Shown: in pieces, positions 1-9,417 of the stretch
How the letters are laid out: every line of letters starts with the position of its first letter
How positions within the stretch are numbered: the stretch's first letter is position 1
Source of the DNA: a virus
DNA: 64,000 nucleotides
Reading direction: 5' to 3' (one strand)
Virus record (IMG/VR): IMGVR_UViG_3300032731_001452
Location: 1 to 64,000 of that record
Notes under the pieces: generated by a model
The model's database searches: none
Told to the model about the DNA's origin: nothing
The model's input: the letters and a program-made list of their open reading frames with translations, nothing else
Program-made: the position numbers and the translations under genes

Positions 1-2274
1 CAGCATAACCGTGAACGCTCCTATAAAAGCTAGCGCCGCCATCATTCCCAAAACGACAGCTGCCACGATCGCAAAACCTAATACTTTACCCAAGAACTTA
101 GCTAGTCCCCACCATTGAGCGGAATCCACCTCAAAAACTTTATTCATAACCCAGGCGAGCGCTTCATACAAGTGTGATGCTACTTCCGATATTCCCTTGA
201 TCATTGCGCTCCAAAATTCCTTAAAGGAAAGATCGCCAGTAAGGAATCGCACAAAATCAGAGAACATAAGCAGCAAGAGATAGACTGCCTCACCTACCGG
301 ACTCAAAATCACTGCAATTACCAACGCACCAACAGTAACGAGTAAATTCAACAGCATCCCGGCCACCAATACGATGGCGAGGAATCCTAGTTCAACCCAC
401 TTCAACAACGAACCGATAGTAGTTAATGCGTTCAGTAACCCGAGATCACTAACCTCGTCAAACATTTCATTTGTCAAACGGAAGTTGTTGGTTATCAGCA
501 TCCATAACGCCTCAAAAAACGTCTTCATCGGCCCAAATGATGTCTTAACCTTGTTGCCTATCTCACCGCTAGCTGTTGACCATTCTTGCAGACGCTTGAC
601 GACTGCCGCGATGTAAAAACCAATCCCTACGATAGCCGCGCCAACCGCCGTGATTACAGCAATTATCAAACCTAACGGCCCCAAAAAAATCAGAACAAGC
701 GCGCCGAGCGCAACGCCAAATCCCTTCAGTAGCGCAGAGTTATCTTTAACGCCTTTGTAAAACAACGCTAGTGGCGCACCAACAGCGACAAGTGCTGTAA
801 CAAACCCGAGCATTATAACAGTCACGGGCCACAGGAGCGACCACATAATACCCAACGCTAGATTCAATAAACCAATACCACCAGTCCACGCGGCGGTAGC
901 AATCGTAGCCGCCGTTTCAGCTACCACAAGCCCAGCTAAGTCTATGTTCATCATCTTCATAAAAAGTGTAACTAACGCAATCCCACCAGCAGCAAGCAAC
1001 AACGTACCGACAAACACCAACATAACCGATGCAACGAGACCTATCACAACACCTAGTTTAATCCACCCTCTATTTTTAGATAAGAACTTGTTGATGACAA
1101 CGGTAATATCGAAAATCTTACTAAAAATTTTCTCAAGGGTTGGTAACATGACTGTACCGATAATGATAGACATGTTGATGATGGAACCCTTGATACGAGT
1201 AAGCGTTCCAAGTAACGTTTCACGCATTCGTTGGGCGGCGGTGCCAACCGCGCCTTCGGAGTTCTCAAGTTCAACCATACGGGCGCGTATCGCTTTGATC
1301 CCCGTCAAGTATTCACCAGCTGACGTAATAAACGCACCCTTCAAAAGAATACTCGTACCTCTAAGACCACGCTTCGTAAAAATTTTGAGTATGTCGTTTG
1401 TACGCTCTTCCTGAGTTTTACCGAGTTTATTCCAATGCTGGTCGAGATCATCAATAACGTCGATGAAGCTACGGAACCCAGATTTTGTGTTACCGTATGC
1501 ACTAACCGTGTTGTTTGTTGCTTTCAACAACTCATCGTTATTACCGATCAGGTTTCTCATGGCGATACGCAGGGCGTTAGCGCCGGCCGCTGCGTTAAAC
1601 CCGAAGTCCTTGGACGCCGTGATAAGCGCCAGTGTTTCTTTATATGACTGCCCGAAAGCCAAGGCTTCACCAGAGATTCCAGAAAACGCCTTCTGAAGCT
1701 CGTTAAACTGAAGTAATGAAATCTGGGTCGCCCGCGTCATCATATCCGCAGCTTTACGAGCGGTACCTAATTCCTCGCCATACAGCTTCCACGCGACAGC
1801 CACGGTACCCGCGGCCTCAGCTGTTGAAATCATACCACCGGAAGCAGACGTTAAATCCAATACGACTGACGCCAAATCGTTTGAAATTTGGGCGGCGCTA
1901 AAGCCAGCTTGTCCCAAAACTTGCATAGCCTCAGCGACTTCTGTGGCCGTAAATTCTGTTTCTAATCCAAGTTGTTTAGCTAGTTCTGTTAGCTCCTCAA
2001 ACTCAATGCCTGTTGAACGTGTCACAATTCCGACGCGTTCCATGGCAAACTGGAAAGTCGTAGCGGCTTCCGCGGATTTGAAAGCAATCCCTAATCCCGT
2101 CATTCCAGCTGACAACGCGACGGTACCAGCTATCATCGTACCGAATGCACCAAACAAAGCGCTCGAAGCCTTCACGCTTCCCGCCGTGAATTGACGAAGC
2201 CCCATACTAGCCTTGCGTAACACGGGTGAGGCGAAGTCAGAAGCGAAGATGCCGAAATGGAGTCCGCCTAACAC
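1..2274 (-). CDS. Phage tail tape measure protein, TP901 type (C-terminus beyond window)
   Basis: The frame stays open from about 2274 to the left edge, at least 757 codons. It sets tail length and forms the core inside the tube. The N-terminus reads GLHFGIFASDFASPVLRKAS, then a low-complexity Ala/Gly core containing QVLGQAGFSAAQ and MTRATQISLLQF, typical of the TP901 tape-measure core. From about residue 350 there are several hydrophobic stretches (for example GVVIGLVASVMLVFVGTLLL), the membrane-active part. An in-frame TAG lies just upstream, so I place the start at GTG 2274. ATG 2204 is an alternative. It follows the two chaperone-like genes, the usual order. Confidence 0.9.
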   Translation of the reverse strand, partial: MLGGLHFGIFASDFASPVLRKASMGLRQFTAGSVKASSALFGAFGTMIAGTVALSAGMTGLGIAFKSAEAATTFQFAMERVGIVTRSTGIEFEELTELAKQLGLETEFTATEVAEAMQVLGQAGFSAAQISNDLASVVLDLTSASGGMISTAEAAGTVAVAWKLYGEELGTARKAADMMTRATQISLLQFNELQKAFSGISGEALAFGQSYKETLALITASKDFGFNAAAGANALRIAMRNLIGNNDELLKATNNTVSAYGNTKSGFRSFIDVIDDLDQHWNKLGKTQEERTNDILKIFTKRGLRGTSILLKGAFITSAGEYLTGIKAIRARMVELENSEGAVGTAAQRMRETLLGTLTRIKGSIINMSIIIGTVMLPTLEKIFSKIFDITVVINKFLSKNRGWIKLGVVIGLVASVMLVFVGTLLLAAGGIALVTLFMKMMNIDLAGLVVAETAATIATAAWTGGIGLLNLALGIMWSLLWPVTVIMLGFVTALVAVGAPLALFYKGVKDNSALLKGFGVALGALVLIFLGPLGLIIAVITAVGAAIVGIGFYIAAVVKRLQEWSTASGEIGNKVKTSFGPMKTFFEALWMLITNNFRLTNEMFDEVSDLGLLNALTTIGSLLKWVELGFLAIVLVAGMLLNLLVTVGALVIAVILSPVGEAVYLLLLMFSDFVRFLTGDLSFKEFWSAMIKGISEVASHLYEALAWVMNKVFEVDSAQWWGLAKFLGKVLGFAIVAAVVLGMMAALAFIGAFTVML

Positions 2275-2291
2275 AGCTTTCTTCGCTTTCT

Positions 2292-2316
2292 AAAAGTTTG
2301 CGGCTTGCAAACTTTT
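2292..2316 (-). terminator. Dispersed hairpin repeat, copy 1
   Basis: A 10-bp stem (AAAAGTTTGC with its complement) closes a 5-nt loop that reads GGCTT on the plus strand. It lies 5 nt after the stop of the 2322-2507 gene and just before the tape measure start. The A-tract/stem/T-tract form looks like a weak, bidirectional intrinsic terminator or attenuator. Copies recur at 21216, 29416, 44928, 54130 and (variant) 62712. Confidence 0.6.
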
Positions 2317-2321
2317 CAAAA

Positions 2322-2507
2322 TCACTTCGAGAATCGCGGACGACTCGGGCTCGATCCGCCACCCTTCGGCATGTTGTTCTGCTGCTTCTCGTTCTGGTCG
2401 TTCAGTTCACGCAGATACCAATCACGCTCCCACTCCGGAAGCGCGTCGGCGTCCCGGGGCGACATCCCCAATCCTTCGGGATGAATGAGTACGAAGTTCT
2501 GCTTCAT
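2322..2507 (-). CDS. Small tail-assembly-chaperone-like protein
   Basis: 61 aa, placed directly before the tape measure gene. The middle (DALPEWERDWYLRELND) resembles the 'P-x-W-E-x-x-Y/W-Y-L-x-x-L' end of tail assembly chaperones, and the C-terminus is Pro/Gly/Ser-rich. The ATG lies 8 nt beyond the stop of the upstream gene, so translation is probably coupled. No clear slippery heptamer joins it to the preceding frame, so I treat it as a separate gene rather than a frameshift product. The role is inferred from position and this short motif. Confidence 0.6.
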   Translation of the reverse strand: MKQNFVLIHPEGLGMSPRDADALPEWERDWYLRELNDQNEKQQNNMPKGGGSSPSRPRFSK

Positions 2508-2515
2508 GAGGGCTT

Positions 2516-3349
2516 CTATTCCTTCTTCGCTTGCCCCCGCAGCAAAAAATCCAAGATGTCAACCTGGACATCCACGCTACGATTGCAAGCGGAACACTTG
2601 CCTTTTTCAGCCAGATCCGGTCCGGCTTTATGCTTTTCGATCGACTCCTCGAAGAAGCTCAAGTACGGCGCCTCGAAAATCTCTAGATCTTCGCGGTCAA
2701 TTGAGTGGCCGTTCACTTCCATGATCATCGCTAGAAGCATGTCGTCGTTCATTTCAATCGGATTCGCTTCCATCCGACCCTGTTGCGAGTACTTGAGCGC
2801 GATGCTTTCGAAGTCACCGCCCAAGAGGTAGTGGAATTTTACCTCTACGCCAAGCTCTTCACTCTTCTCGGTGAAGGTAGGTAAACCCTCTTGCCATTCC
2901 GGATCGACTCGAACAATTTTTACTTCGTCGAGATCGACGGTAAAATCGGATTTCTCACCGCAATCGGCGTGCTGGCATTCCGAGGTAGCTACCATGGTAT
3001 GCGCGTCGGGCCACGTTTGCTTCCGAATTTCCAAGAGCAAGAAGTTACGGTCCGGTTCCGATAGACGACGCAAAAGCGGAACGGTGGGGCGTTCGCCACC
3101 AAGCATTTCAACGCACCGTGAAAGAAACGCCGTGGTGATATGCGCGCCGCTACGACGCGCCTTACCGGCCGCGGCTGCCTTTCGGTCGCCACCGTTTGAC
3201 GCGCGAACCGTCGCGGTTGTGATGAGCGTACCGTCTTCCTTCGTAAGGCCGACAGGTAAAATAAGTTCTTCTGAAGCCGTGGGTTCGGGCAACCCGATGC
3301 GGGCGCGTCGTTCGGCTGGGGTGAGATTCGTCTTACGTTTCTTAGCCAC
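2516..3349 (-). CDS. T4 gp26-like baseplate hub/tail assembly chaperone family protein
   Basis: 277 aa. The pattern is that of the T4 gp26-like family found between tube and tape-measure genes: a Pro-rich N-terminus, then DRNFLLLEIRKQTWPD, a Cys/His pair region (SECQHADCGEKSDF), a VDLDEVKI strand, VKFHYLLGGDFES, and a second zinc-type pair CSACNRS near the C-terminus. The four Cys/His positions suggest a structural metal site. It probably chaperones tape-measure and tube assembly. The family is assigned from layout and motifs, not from a search. Confidence 0.65.
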   Translation of the reverse strand: MAKKRKTNLTPAERRARIGLPEPTASEELILPVGLTKEDGTLITTATVRASNGGDRKAAAAGKARRSGAHITTAFLSRCVEMLGGERPTVPLLRRLSEPDRNFLLLEIRKQTWPDAHTMVATSECQHADCGEKSDFTVDLDEVKIVRVDPEWQEGLPTFTEKSEELGVEVKFHYLLGGDFESIALKYSQQGRMEANPIEMNDDMLLAMIMEVNGHSIDREDLEIFEAPYLSFFEESIEKHKAGPDLAEKGKCSACNRSVDVQVDILDFLLRGQAKKE

Positions 3350-3428
3350 GTTAGTTCTCCTCCGCCCTCTGGATAGCTTCTAAATTGAGCTAGCGCCAAA
3401 GCGGCCGAAGTGGGTTAAATCAATTCGT

Positions 3429-3977
3429 CTAAGCCGGTCCAAGCGTCATGCCGGCGCGCTCAACAGCCATCTCAACGCGCTCGAACCAAACATCCGAAGC
3501 GGTTCCGTCGAGATCTGAATGCTCGTAGATCGCGGGCCACACCGCGTCGTATTCGTACTCAAACGCATGAGCTGCGTTAGAATTCACGGCGCCGCCACCG
3601 CGAGGGAACACCTCAACGGTCATGCGACCGCGAAGATCCTCTTCAGTCAAGCTTTCGCCGTCAAAGTAAAGCGACGAAATTTGCTTACGCCACTCGAGCA
3701 ATACGTTAGCTCCGCGTTCACCCGCGTCGACTAGAAGCTGGCCGCGCTCCAGTACGATGTTGTCGTACGTGGTGAGTCCCGGAATCTTGCGAACAGATCC
3801 TAGCTCATCGCCGTCGCGGTATTCAACCTGCTCCGTCTCTTCACGCAAACCGCTAACTCGTTGACACCCGATGGTGACAGCGGTCCCGTTAAGAACGGTC
3901 GCGGGTGGGTATAAACGAACACGGAATTTAAACCCCCGAAGAGGATCGTGTCGAGTACCACCGGCAAGAATAGCCAT
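3429..3977 (-). CDS. Tail tube protein, T4 gp19 family
   Basis: 182 aa, the right size for a gp19-type tube subunit that stacks as hexameric rings inside the sheath. The signature is clear: FKFRVRLYPP, QRVSGLREETEQVEYRDG, then VRKIPGLTTYDNIVLERG. This matches the family's beta-strand, 'VSGL', 'EYREG' and 'LPG...LKRG' positions. It follows the sheath gene with a 2-nt gap and is followed by the gp26-like gene. The start ATG has the site GGAGGTTAATC just upstream. Confidence 0.93.
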   Translation of the reverse strand: MAILAGGTRHDPLRGFKFRVRLYPPATVLNGTAVTIGCQRVSGLREETEQVEYRDGDELGSVRKIPGLTTYDNIVLERGQLLVDAGERGANVLLEWRKQISSLYFDGESLTEEDLRGRMTVEVFPRGGGAVNSNAAHAFEYEYDAVWPAIYEHSDLDGTASDVWFERVEMAVERAGMTLGPA

Positions 3978-3979
3978 GA

Positions 3980-5998
3980 TTAACCTCCAGTTATACCGAA
4001 GTCGCCGCTAATGAGCGCCAAGTTGAAGAGAATGAACTCGGCCGGCGGTACCGGTCGAATGCCCATGTCGCAATGCAGGTTACCCAGCTCGATTTCGGAC
4101 GGTGGGTTGTTTTCCTCATCGCACTTGACGTAGTACGCGCCGTTGATGGCTTCCGTAGAAGCTCCCGGCGGCGTGTACAACGCTCCGTCACGATACAGCC
4201 CGCCAAGGAACGAACGAACCGAGAGGTACAGGCTGCGTCGCGTGGTGTAGTCGTTGGGCTCGAAGACCACCCAACCCGTGCTGTTGAGAATCCCAACGCG
4301 CACGTACGTCATGACGCGCCGAATGTTGATGTAGTGCCGTCCGTCGGCGACGGTCCACATCGTACGCGCACCCCAAATCCGGAACCCCCGCTCCGCAAAG
4401 TTGCGGATGACGTTGACACCGAGCGGGTTCAGTAACCCTTGTTCAGCGTCTTGAACGTCGACGGTAAGCCCCAGGATGTTGTTCAGCACCGGGACGTTAG
4501 CCGGCGCCTTGCGAATACCAAAGTTTTGCGTGCTATCCGACCACGCGCCTTGAACCGCTCCATCGGGCGGGATATCGATCGTTAAACCATCGTTATCCGG
4601 ATCTGCGATTTGCACCCAGGGGAAGTACAGCGCGCAATAACTAGAATCGATACCGACGGTGTACCGTCGATATTCATCAGCGGCCAGTACCGTATTCACG
4701 GTTTCTGGTGTGTGCGCGATGTAAATCGTATCGGCGCGGTTCTCGGAATACGCCGCTGCAGCTTGATCTACCGCCACAATGTCGGCGTCGGGGATAGACC
4801 AGAAGTTCATGGCGCCGCGACCCGCGAAATCGAACAGGTACATCCCCGTTTTTCCGGTAAAGTCGTTGATGCCGATAAAGTTCGCGGCGGCAAGTGCCGC
4901 GTCTACGCCACCCGCCAGATTGGTTTCGACGGTGTCGATCGGCGCAAATTGACCATCCGTGAACGGACCCGCTGTACTAGCTCCGACACCCGTCGAAGCT
5001 GAGATGAGAATGCTTTCATTAGTCGTTCCGGTCAATCGCGTAGCGATTGCGTCAGCTGAGTTCGCTGAGAAGCTGAGGAACTCATGCGTTTCTACGATGG
5101 CGTTGTCTTCGTAGACGACCATGTCGAATTCTTCACTGACCACAACGGCGCCGATAATCAACGCGTTACCTAAGTTAGTGGAGAAGGTAAGGGTATTACC
5201 GCTGATCGACAACACCTCGAGAAACTCGAAAGCCGTCGCGACCGAACCGTAAAGACCAACGCACATGCCAACTTCGAATCGGGTAGCGTCAGCGACGATA
5301 ACATCCGCCTGAGCGGCAGCGGCAGCAACCGCAGCTGTCGTTGAAGCACGATGCTTGCTGGCGGTCGTCAGGTTCACACCATCACTGCAGATAGCTCCAG
5401 CTATAGGATCTGCAAGAGAAAACGTGCTTGTTGTGTAGTTAATGGCGTAGATGTATCCGTACTTGGTGGTAGCCAAAACCGGATCGACGGCGCGAACTAC
5501 ATCACCAATCTCAAATCCGCTGACATCATCCACGATGACGTCAGCGATAGCGAGTGCGGGCCAGGTAGCCGGGTCGTTAATGGTCGTGGAACGCTTGAGG
5601 TTGGATACCCCCAAGAAGTTACCGCCCTCACCCTCACCAATCGCGAGAACGTTCATGCCAACTGCGGGAATGAGTACGGAGTTGTTGATGTCCAAGGTCC
5701 CGCGGTTACCCGGCGTTGCGGTACCCGCGGTGGTTCGTGAAATCCAGCACGCCGAACCACCATTCTCGAAGAATTGCTTGACGCAGAATGGAAGAAACAA
5801 ATCGCCGTAAACCGAGCTGTTGAAAACGCCGCCGTACAGCCGGGTAAACTGAGCCCAAGACGTGACGAAGCCGAGTTGATCGTCAACCCCTCTCCTCGTC
5901 AATCCTTCGAACGCACCGATATCCGAAGCTGGCGCCGTGATGAGCGGGATTCCACCCTGTTCGGTGAAATAGAGACCGGGGAAGGTCAGAATAGGCAT
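3980..5998 (-). CDS. Contractile tail sheath protein
   Basis: 672 aa. The N-terminus MPILTFPGLYFTEQGG followed by GAFEGLTRRGVDDQ and QFFENGGSACWISR is the conserved sheath N-terminal fold; VNVIRNFAERGFRIWGARTM and GILNSTGWVVFEPND are the conserved C-terminal sheath blocks. Between them lies a long Ala/Asp/Val-rich insertion (about residues 100-330), making it longer than Mu-type sheaths and nearer T4 gp18 in size. It contracts on infection to drive the tube through the envelope. It sits directly upstream of the tube gene. Confidence 0.95.
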   Translation of the reverse strand: MPILTFPGLYFTEQGGIPLITAPASDIGAFEGLTRRGVDDQLGFVTSWAQFTRLYGGVFNSSVYGDLFLPFCVKQFFENGGSACWISRTTAGTATPGNRGTLDINNSVLIPAVGMNVLAIGEGEGGNFLGVSNLKRSTTINDPATWPALAIADVIVDDVSGFEIGDVVRAVDPVLATTKYGYIYAINYTTSTFSLADPIAGAICSDGVNLTTASKHRASTTAAVAAAAAQADVIVADATRFEVGMCVGLYGSVATAFEFLEVLSISGNTLTFSTNLGNALIIGAVVVSEEFDMVVYEDNAIVETHEFLSFSANSADAIATRLTGTTNESILISASTGVGASTAGPFTDGQFAPIDTVETNLAGGVDAALAAANFIGINDFTGKTGMYLFDFAGRGAMNFWSIPDADIVAVDQAAAAYSENRADTIYIAHTPETVNTVLAADEYRRYTVGIDSSYCALYFPWVQIADPDNDGLTIDIPPDGAVQGAWSDSTQNFGIRKAPANVPVLNNILGLTVDVQDAEQGLLNPLGVNVIRNFAERGFRIWGARTMWTVADGRHYINIRRVMTYVRVGILNSTGWVVFEPNDYTTRRSLYLSVRSFLGGLYRDGALYTPPGASTEAINGAYYVKCDEENNPPSEIELGNLHCDMGIRPVPPAEFILFNLALISGDFGITGG

Positions 5999-6001
5999 CT
6001 A

Positions 6002-6226
6002 CTAGCCCTCCAGTGCCGCGCTTGCCGGCTTGTTCTTTTTCGAGGTTTTCTTCTTGGGGGCATCCACGATAATCAGACGTGGCTTCCGGAGATTCGCGGC
6101 GCGATAAAAATAAACGCCCTCCGCAATTTCGTCGGTAACGGAGATTGTGGCATTAGGCTTAATGGAGATACCCGACACGGGGTCTACCCATCGTCGCCGT
6201 GGGTTCAAGTTGGTTACTAGCTTCAT
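6002..6226 (-). CDS. Small basic protein next to tail sheath
   Basis: 74 aa. A short predicted beta segment (ISIKPNATISVTDEIAEGVYFYRA) is followed by a Lys-rich tail (KKKTSKKNK). It lies 3 nt upstream of the sheath and overlaps the stop of the 6223-7911 gene by 4 nt (ATGA-type coupling). Small proteins of this kind occur just before sheath genes in Mu-like phages, but I cannot assign it to a named family. Confidence 0.75.
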   Translation of the reverse strand: MKLVTNLNPRRRWVDPVSGISIKPNATISVTDEIAEGVYFYRAANLRKPRLIIVDAPKKKTSKKNKPASAALEG

Positions 6227-7911
6227 GTCTCAACACCTCGCATAAAGGGTAACGCGCGTAAGCTGGGAAGTAACGCGCGAACTTGACTTTTTTGGGTTAA
6301 TTGACGGTCTATCCACCGTATACCTGTACTGCCTGATTGCAAACGCTTGATTTGCAATCCTTGATGGTGTTCAGAAGCCACTTCAGAGGGAAGCATATCA
6401 TTCACTTGCCAAACGTAGCCAGTTGCGTCTGAAGCGAATCCGTCATCAAACGCTCTACGCACCATTTCAGCCATTCTCGCCGCCTTGGCTACGTCGTTTG
6501 CTACGCAAAAAGCTTCCCATTCGAACGTATCGTAGTTCGGCGCCTCTTCGACCCAACAAAGCCCTAAACTCCTGTTAGTAAAGGTACTTAGGGCGCCTCC
6601 ATGACGAATGTCATGGTTAACTACAGGGAACGTTAAGTCGATTTCTGGAACTTCCGGATCCACTAAAAACGGGTCCGAGCTAATCTTCACGGTTACATTT
6701 GCTTTATAGTGTACAACTACTTTTTGAGCGCCTGCTACAACAACAGTTGTAGTTATCGCCGCCCCGGACTGCGATGAAAAGATATCGGTTGTAGTATCTA
6801 CGTCTTGCATACCGCCTACGTAAACGTGTTCTACAACAGGGCTTTGTAATTTAGTTCGCAGCGTTATCTGATTCGTTCCATCGCCAGCTTCCAAGGCGCG
6901 ATAATATATATCACCAGTTCGTAAAAACCTTACAAGCGAACGCTTTAAATCATTTTCAAGGTTTACTTGTTCGATAAAGTCTACGGCACACACGACGCCG
7001 TACGCTTTTGGAGTTTGCGTATTATCGGTAGAAGCAACCAACTTACAACGAGTAGACCACGTCATATGGTCGTCGTAATCAGACGGAACTAGTAGACTGA
7101 TATAACGCTCGATTACCTGATGATGCGTCCATTCATCAGTAACCCACGCGGTACCATCCCACCCCAACCAACTCGTACCGTTATCTAACGATACTTGCCA
7201 CAATACTTCACCACCAACGGAAGCTGTTCGATTAAACCACGAATTCCCAACGTAGAAAGAAGCGGTGACGGCTGCCGGAAATGTTGCCTCGATATAAACC
7301 GTGTCAACTTTTGTTTCGTCAAAAGTACCAGTAGTACTAGTTGGTTTATCTATCTCAACTAAGATAACGTTCCAGTTATCCGTCAACGGAGAAAATACTT
7401 CGTACCGCGCAGAATCGCCGTCGCTGTCGTGTAGCTCAACAGAAAGTGTTACGGCGTTACTTGGGATGAATACATGAAATTCAAGCGTGTCGCTCTCAAG
7501 CAAGTTCCAAGCAACGGTTCGATAACAGCGCGCTGTTATAGAAGACGCGTCTTTTGTAACTTTCATTTCGGTACCGTACGTTCGGTACTCAAGTGAATGA
7601 CTAATCGTGACGGCGGCACTTCCAGGTGTCCAGTCCGACCAATTCGCAAATTGCTCGTCTTCGACCACGAATTCTTGATCAAACTCAACAGCCGGCTCGA
7701 AGGTATACGGTGGAAGTTGAAGCGCCCACCCAGAGAACTCAGGGAAGGTTAAGACGCCATCATCTTCGTACGGATCGACGGGGTTCCAAGCCAAAGCGGC
7801 TTGAACCCGCTTTAACGTAGCAACTTGCCCTTCCGAATCGCCTAGATCTCGCGAGATGACAACGTCGTCATCTACAGTGGCGTCGCGAATGGAATGGTCA
7901 AGAAACGGCAT
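6223..7911 (-). CDS. Large virion protein of the neck/tail-completion region
   Basis: 562 aa from ATG 7911 (MPFLDHSI), which follows the stop of the upstream gene by 2 nt. A longer reading from 7989 would overlap that gene by 75 nt, so I reject it. The sequence is beta-rich with repeated short strands (VEFHVFIP-like, VVVHYKANVTVKIS) and has a basic C-terminal tail. Its place between neck genes and sheath suggests a tail terminator, collar or accessory structural role. I do not recognise the family. Confidence 0.75.
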   Translation of the reverse strand: MPFLDHSIRDATVDDDVVISRDLGDSEGQVATLKRVQAALAWNPVDPYEDDGVLTFPEFSGWALQLPPYTFEPAVEFDQEFVVEDEQFANWSDWTPGSAAVTISHSLEYRTYGTEMKVTKDASSITARCYRTVAWNLLESDTLEFHVFIPSNAVTLSVELHDSDGDSARYEVFSPLTDNWNVILVEIDKPTSTTGTFDETKVDTVYIEATFPAAVTASFYVGNSWFNRTASVGGEVLWQVSLDNGTSWLGWDGTAWVTDEWTHHQVIERYISLLVPSDYDDHMTWSTRCKLVASTDNTQTPKAYGVVCAVDFIEQVNLENDLKRSLVRFLRTGDIYYRALEAGDGTNQITLRTKLQSPVVEHVYVGGMQDVDTTTDIFSSQSGAAITTTVVVAGAQKVVVHYKANVTVKISSDPFLVDPEVPEIDLTFPVVNHDIRHGGALSTFTNRSLGLCWVEEAPNYDTFEWEAFCVANDVAKAARMAEMVRRAFDDGFASDATGYVWQVNDMLPSEVASEHHQGLQIKRLQSGSTGIRWIDRQLTQKSQVRALLPSLRALPFMRGVET

Positions 7912-7913
7912 TG

Positions 7914-8138
7914 CTAGTAGGAACCCTTCTTGAAGCGTCGTACGATTTCGTCGAACTGATAGTACTCGCTTAGAAGCCACTCGTTCCACAAATCATCTCC
8001 GTCAGGACATTCTTCATGAAGATGGACGGTGAACCGCGAACGACCACGGCTGAGTTTTTTGCTCGTAACCAAACACCCCTTCACCAACGAAGCGAATGCC
8101 GCACAACCAAGATCTATGGTGACGTACGTGTCGCTCAT
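7914..8138 (-). CDS. Hypothetical protein of the neck region
   Basis: 74 aa, acidic middle (EECPDGDDLWNEWLLSEYYQFDEIV) and short basic C-terminus. It lies 2 nt from both neighbours in the head-tail operon and so is probably translated with them. No family recognised. Confidence 0.7.
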   Translation of the reverse strand: MSDTYVTIDLGCAAFASLVKGCLVTSKKLSRGRSRFTVHLHEECPDGDDLWNEWLLSEYYQFDEIVRRFKKGSY

Positions 8139-8140
8139 GG

Positions 8141-8938
8141 CTAACAGTCCACCTTGGCGCCGCGGATACCACGCTGAACTTCCGTGTTCTGTACAGACTT
8201 CTTGGTCGTCTCGAACCGCGTCATTTTAACCCGCTTACTCAATCCAACCGGAGGAATTCTCATGGTTGTGATCTTGTTCGCGGCTTCTACAGCTTGATTG
8301 TAAACTTTTTCAATCTCTTTCGACGAGTCCATCACACCAGCGCGGAGAAAATCTCGACCGGGCGTAATCTTCGTAAGTCCAATTCGTGGCGCTACTAAAT
8401 TGTTTGCGCGAAGCATTCGAATCCATGGCTTATGCCGTTCGTCGTACGTTTGCGTGTAACCTTTAATAATCCTCGCGGCGCGTTGTTGAAGCGCTGGGTT
8501 ACCTTTGATCGTTACGTCCACGATTTGTAAAGGTCGCCCCCTAGAATCACTACTATGCTTGACTCGCGGTGATTCCGCCTTAACGCGAATGGATCTAGAG
8601 AGTGTTCCGGCGCCCTGGAACGGTGCCTGGCTTACCCGTCCACCACGCATTACTCGCATAGACTGTGTTACACCGCTACCGGCTTTAGCGATTTCGACGG
8701 ATTTAGAGCGACCCGTTTCTAACACTTTTTGAACGGATCTGCGAACGATGTTCTCTATCTCACTTTTTCGCTTATCGAACTCTTTTTCAGCCGTCGAATT
8801 CCATAACGCAATCGCCGCCATCGTGTCCCTGACTCCGGTGATGTCGATATGCAGACGGTTATGGACGTTACGGCCGTACTTGGACGCAATCGTACGCCCG
8901 CCGCGGTTTGGTCGTCGAATAGGAATAGCTGACGCCAT
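8141..8938 (-). CDS. Neck/tail-completion protein, HK97 gp10-like
   Basis: 265 aa, strongly basic. The N-terminal helix (KEFDKRKSEIENIVRRSVQKVLE) followed by TLSRSIRVKAESPRV resembles HK97 gp10-type tail-completion proteins, where a long helix is followed by 'G.LR.SI' and a beta hairpin. It overlaps the previous gene by 1 nt (TAATG). It is located between the head-tail connector and tail genes, as gp10 is. The assignment is tentative. Confidence 0.55.
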   Translation of the reverse strand: MASAIPIRRPNRGGRTIASKYGRNVHNRLHIDITGVRDTMAAIALWNSTAEKEFDKRKSEIENIVRRSVQKVLETGRSKSVEIAKAGSGVTQSMRVMRGGRVSQAPFQGAGTLSRSIRVKAESPRVKHSSDSRGRPLQIVDVTIKGNPALQQRAARIIKGYTQTYDERHKPWIRMLRANNLVAPRIGLTKITPGRDFLRAGVMDSSKEIEKVYNQAVEAANKITTMRIPPVGLSKRVKMTRFETTKKSVQNTEVQRGIRGAKVDC

Positions 8939-9417
8939 TACCTTGGCGTCCTAGACCCGGATCGATCTTGCGAGTTGTGCTGGAAGTAAGCCGCAGTCAT
9001 CGCGGGCTCCGAGTCAACGTTCTGCCCCCCACCCATCCAAGCTACGGGTCGTACTTCGATGATGAGCAAATCAACCGTTCGACTCCCAACCAAAATGATA
9101 CGATCGCCATTCTCGAGCTGCGTCAACCCCTTCGCAATTAGCAAACGATCGAGTTCCGTTGTTTTGAAAACGATTCGACCGTGAGTCGGTTTCGTATCAC
9201 CGCCGAAAACAGAGATGTGTTTTTCGTATTTCTCAAAGAAAGGTTGGCCCTTCAGGTCGACCGTGAAGCTTGTTCGTTCGTACGGACCGGTCTTATCGAG
9301 GAAATCTTCGTCGAGAAGTTCTTCGCTAACGTCACCCGTGCGCTTCAACGGTTCAACGCGCACGGTCGTGGGGTTGAACTTGCAGGGGAAGTTAGCGTTG
9401 CCTTTCCACCACACCAT
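8938..9417 (-). CDS. Virion protein between connector and neck genes
   Basis: 159 aa from ATG 9417 (MVWWKGNANF). This start shares bases with the upstream stop (TGATG) and has GGGGA before it. The longer reading to 9492 overlaps the upstream gene and is not favoured. Beta-rich with segments RIVFKTTELDRLLIAKGLTQLENGDRIIL quoted in part as RIVFKTTELDR and NGDRIILVGSR. Position suggests a head-closure or neck component. No family recognised. Confidence 0.7.
   Translation of the reverse strand: MVWWKGNANFPCKFNPTTVRVEPLKRTGDVSEELLDEDFLDKTGPYERTSFTVDLKGQPFFEKYEKHISVFGGDTKPTHGRIVFKTTELDRLLIAKGLTQLENGDRIILVGSRTVDLLIIEVRPVAWMGGGQNVDSEPAMTAAYFQHNSQDRSGSRTPR

Noticed and set aside
2322-3349. Lambda G/GT-like programmed frameshift joining the two chaperone-like genes
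   Set aside because: The second gene has its own ATG after the first stop, and no slippery heptamer is seen at the junction.
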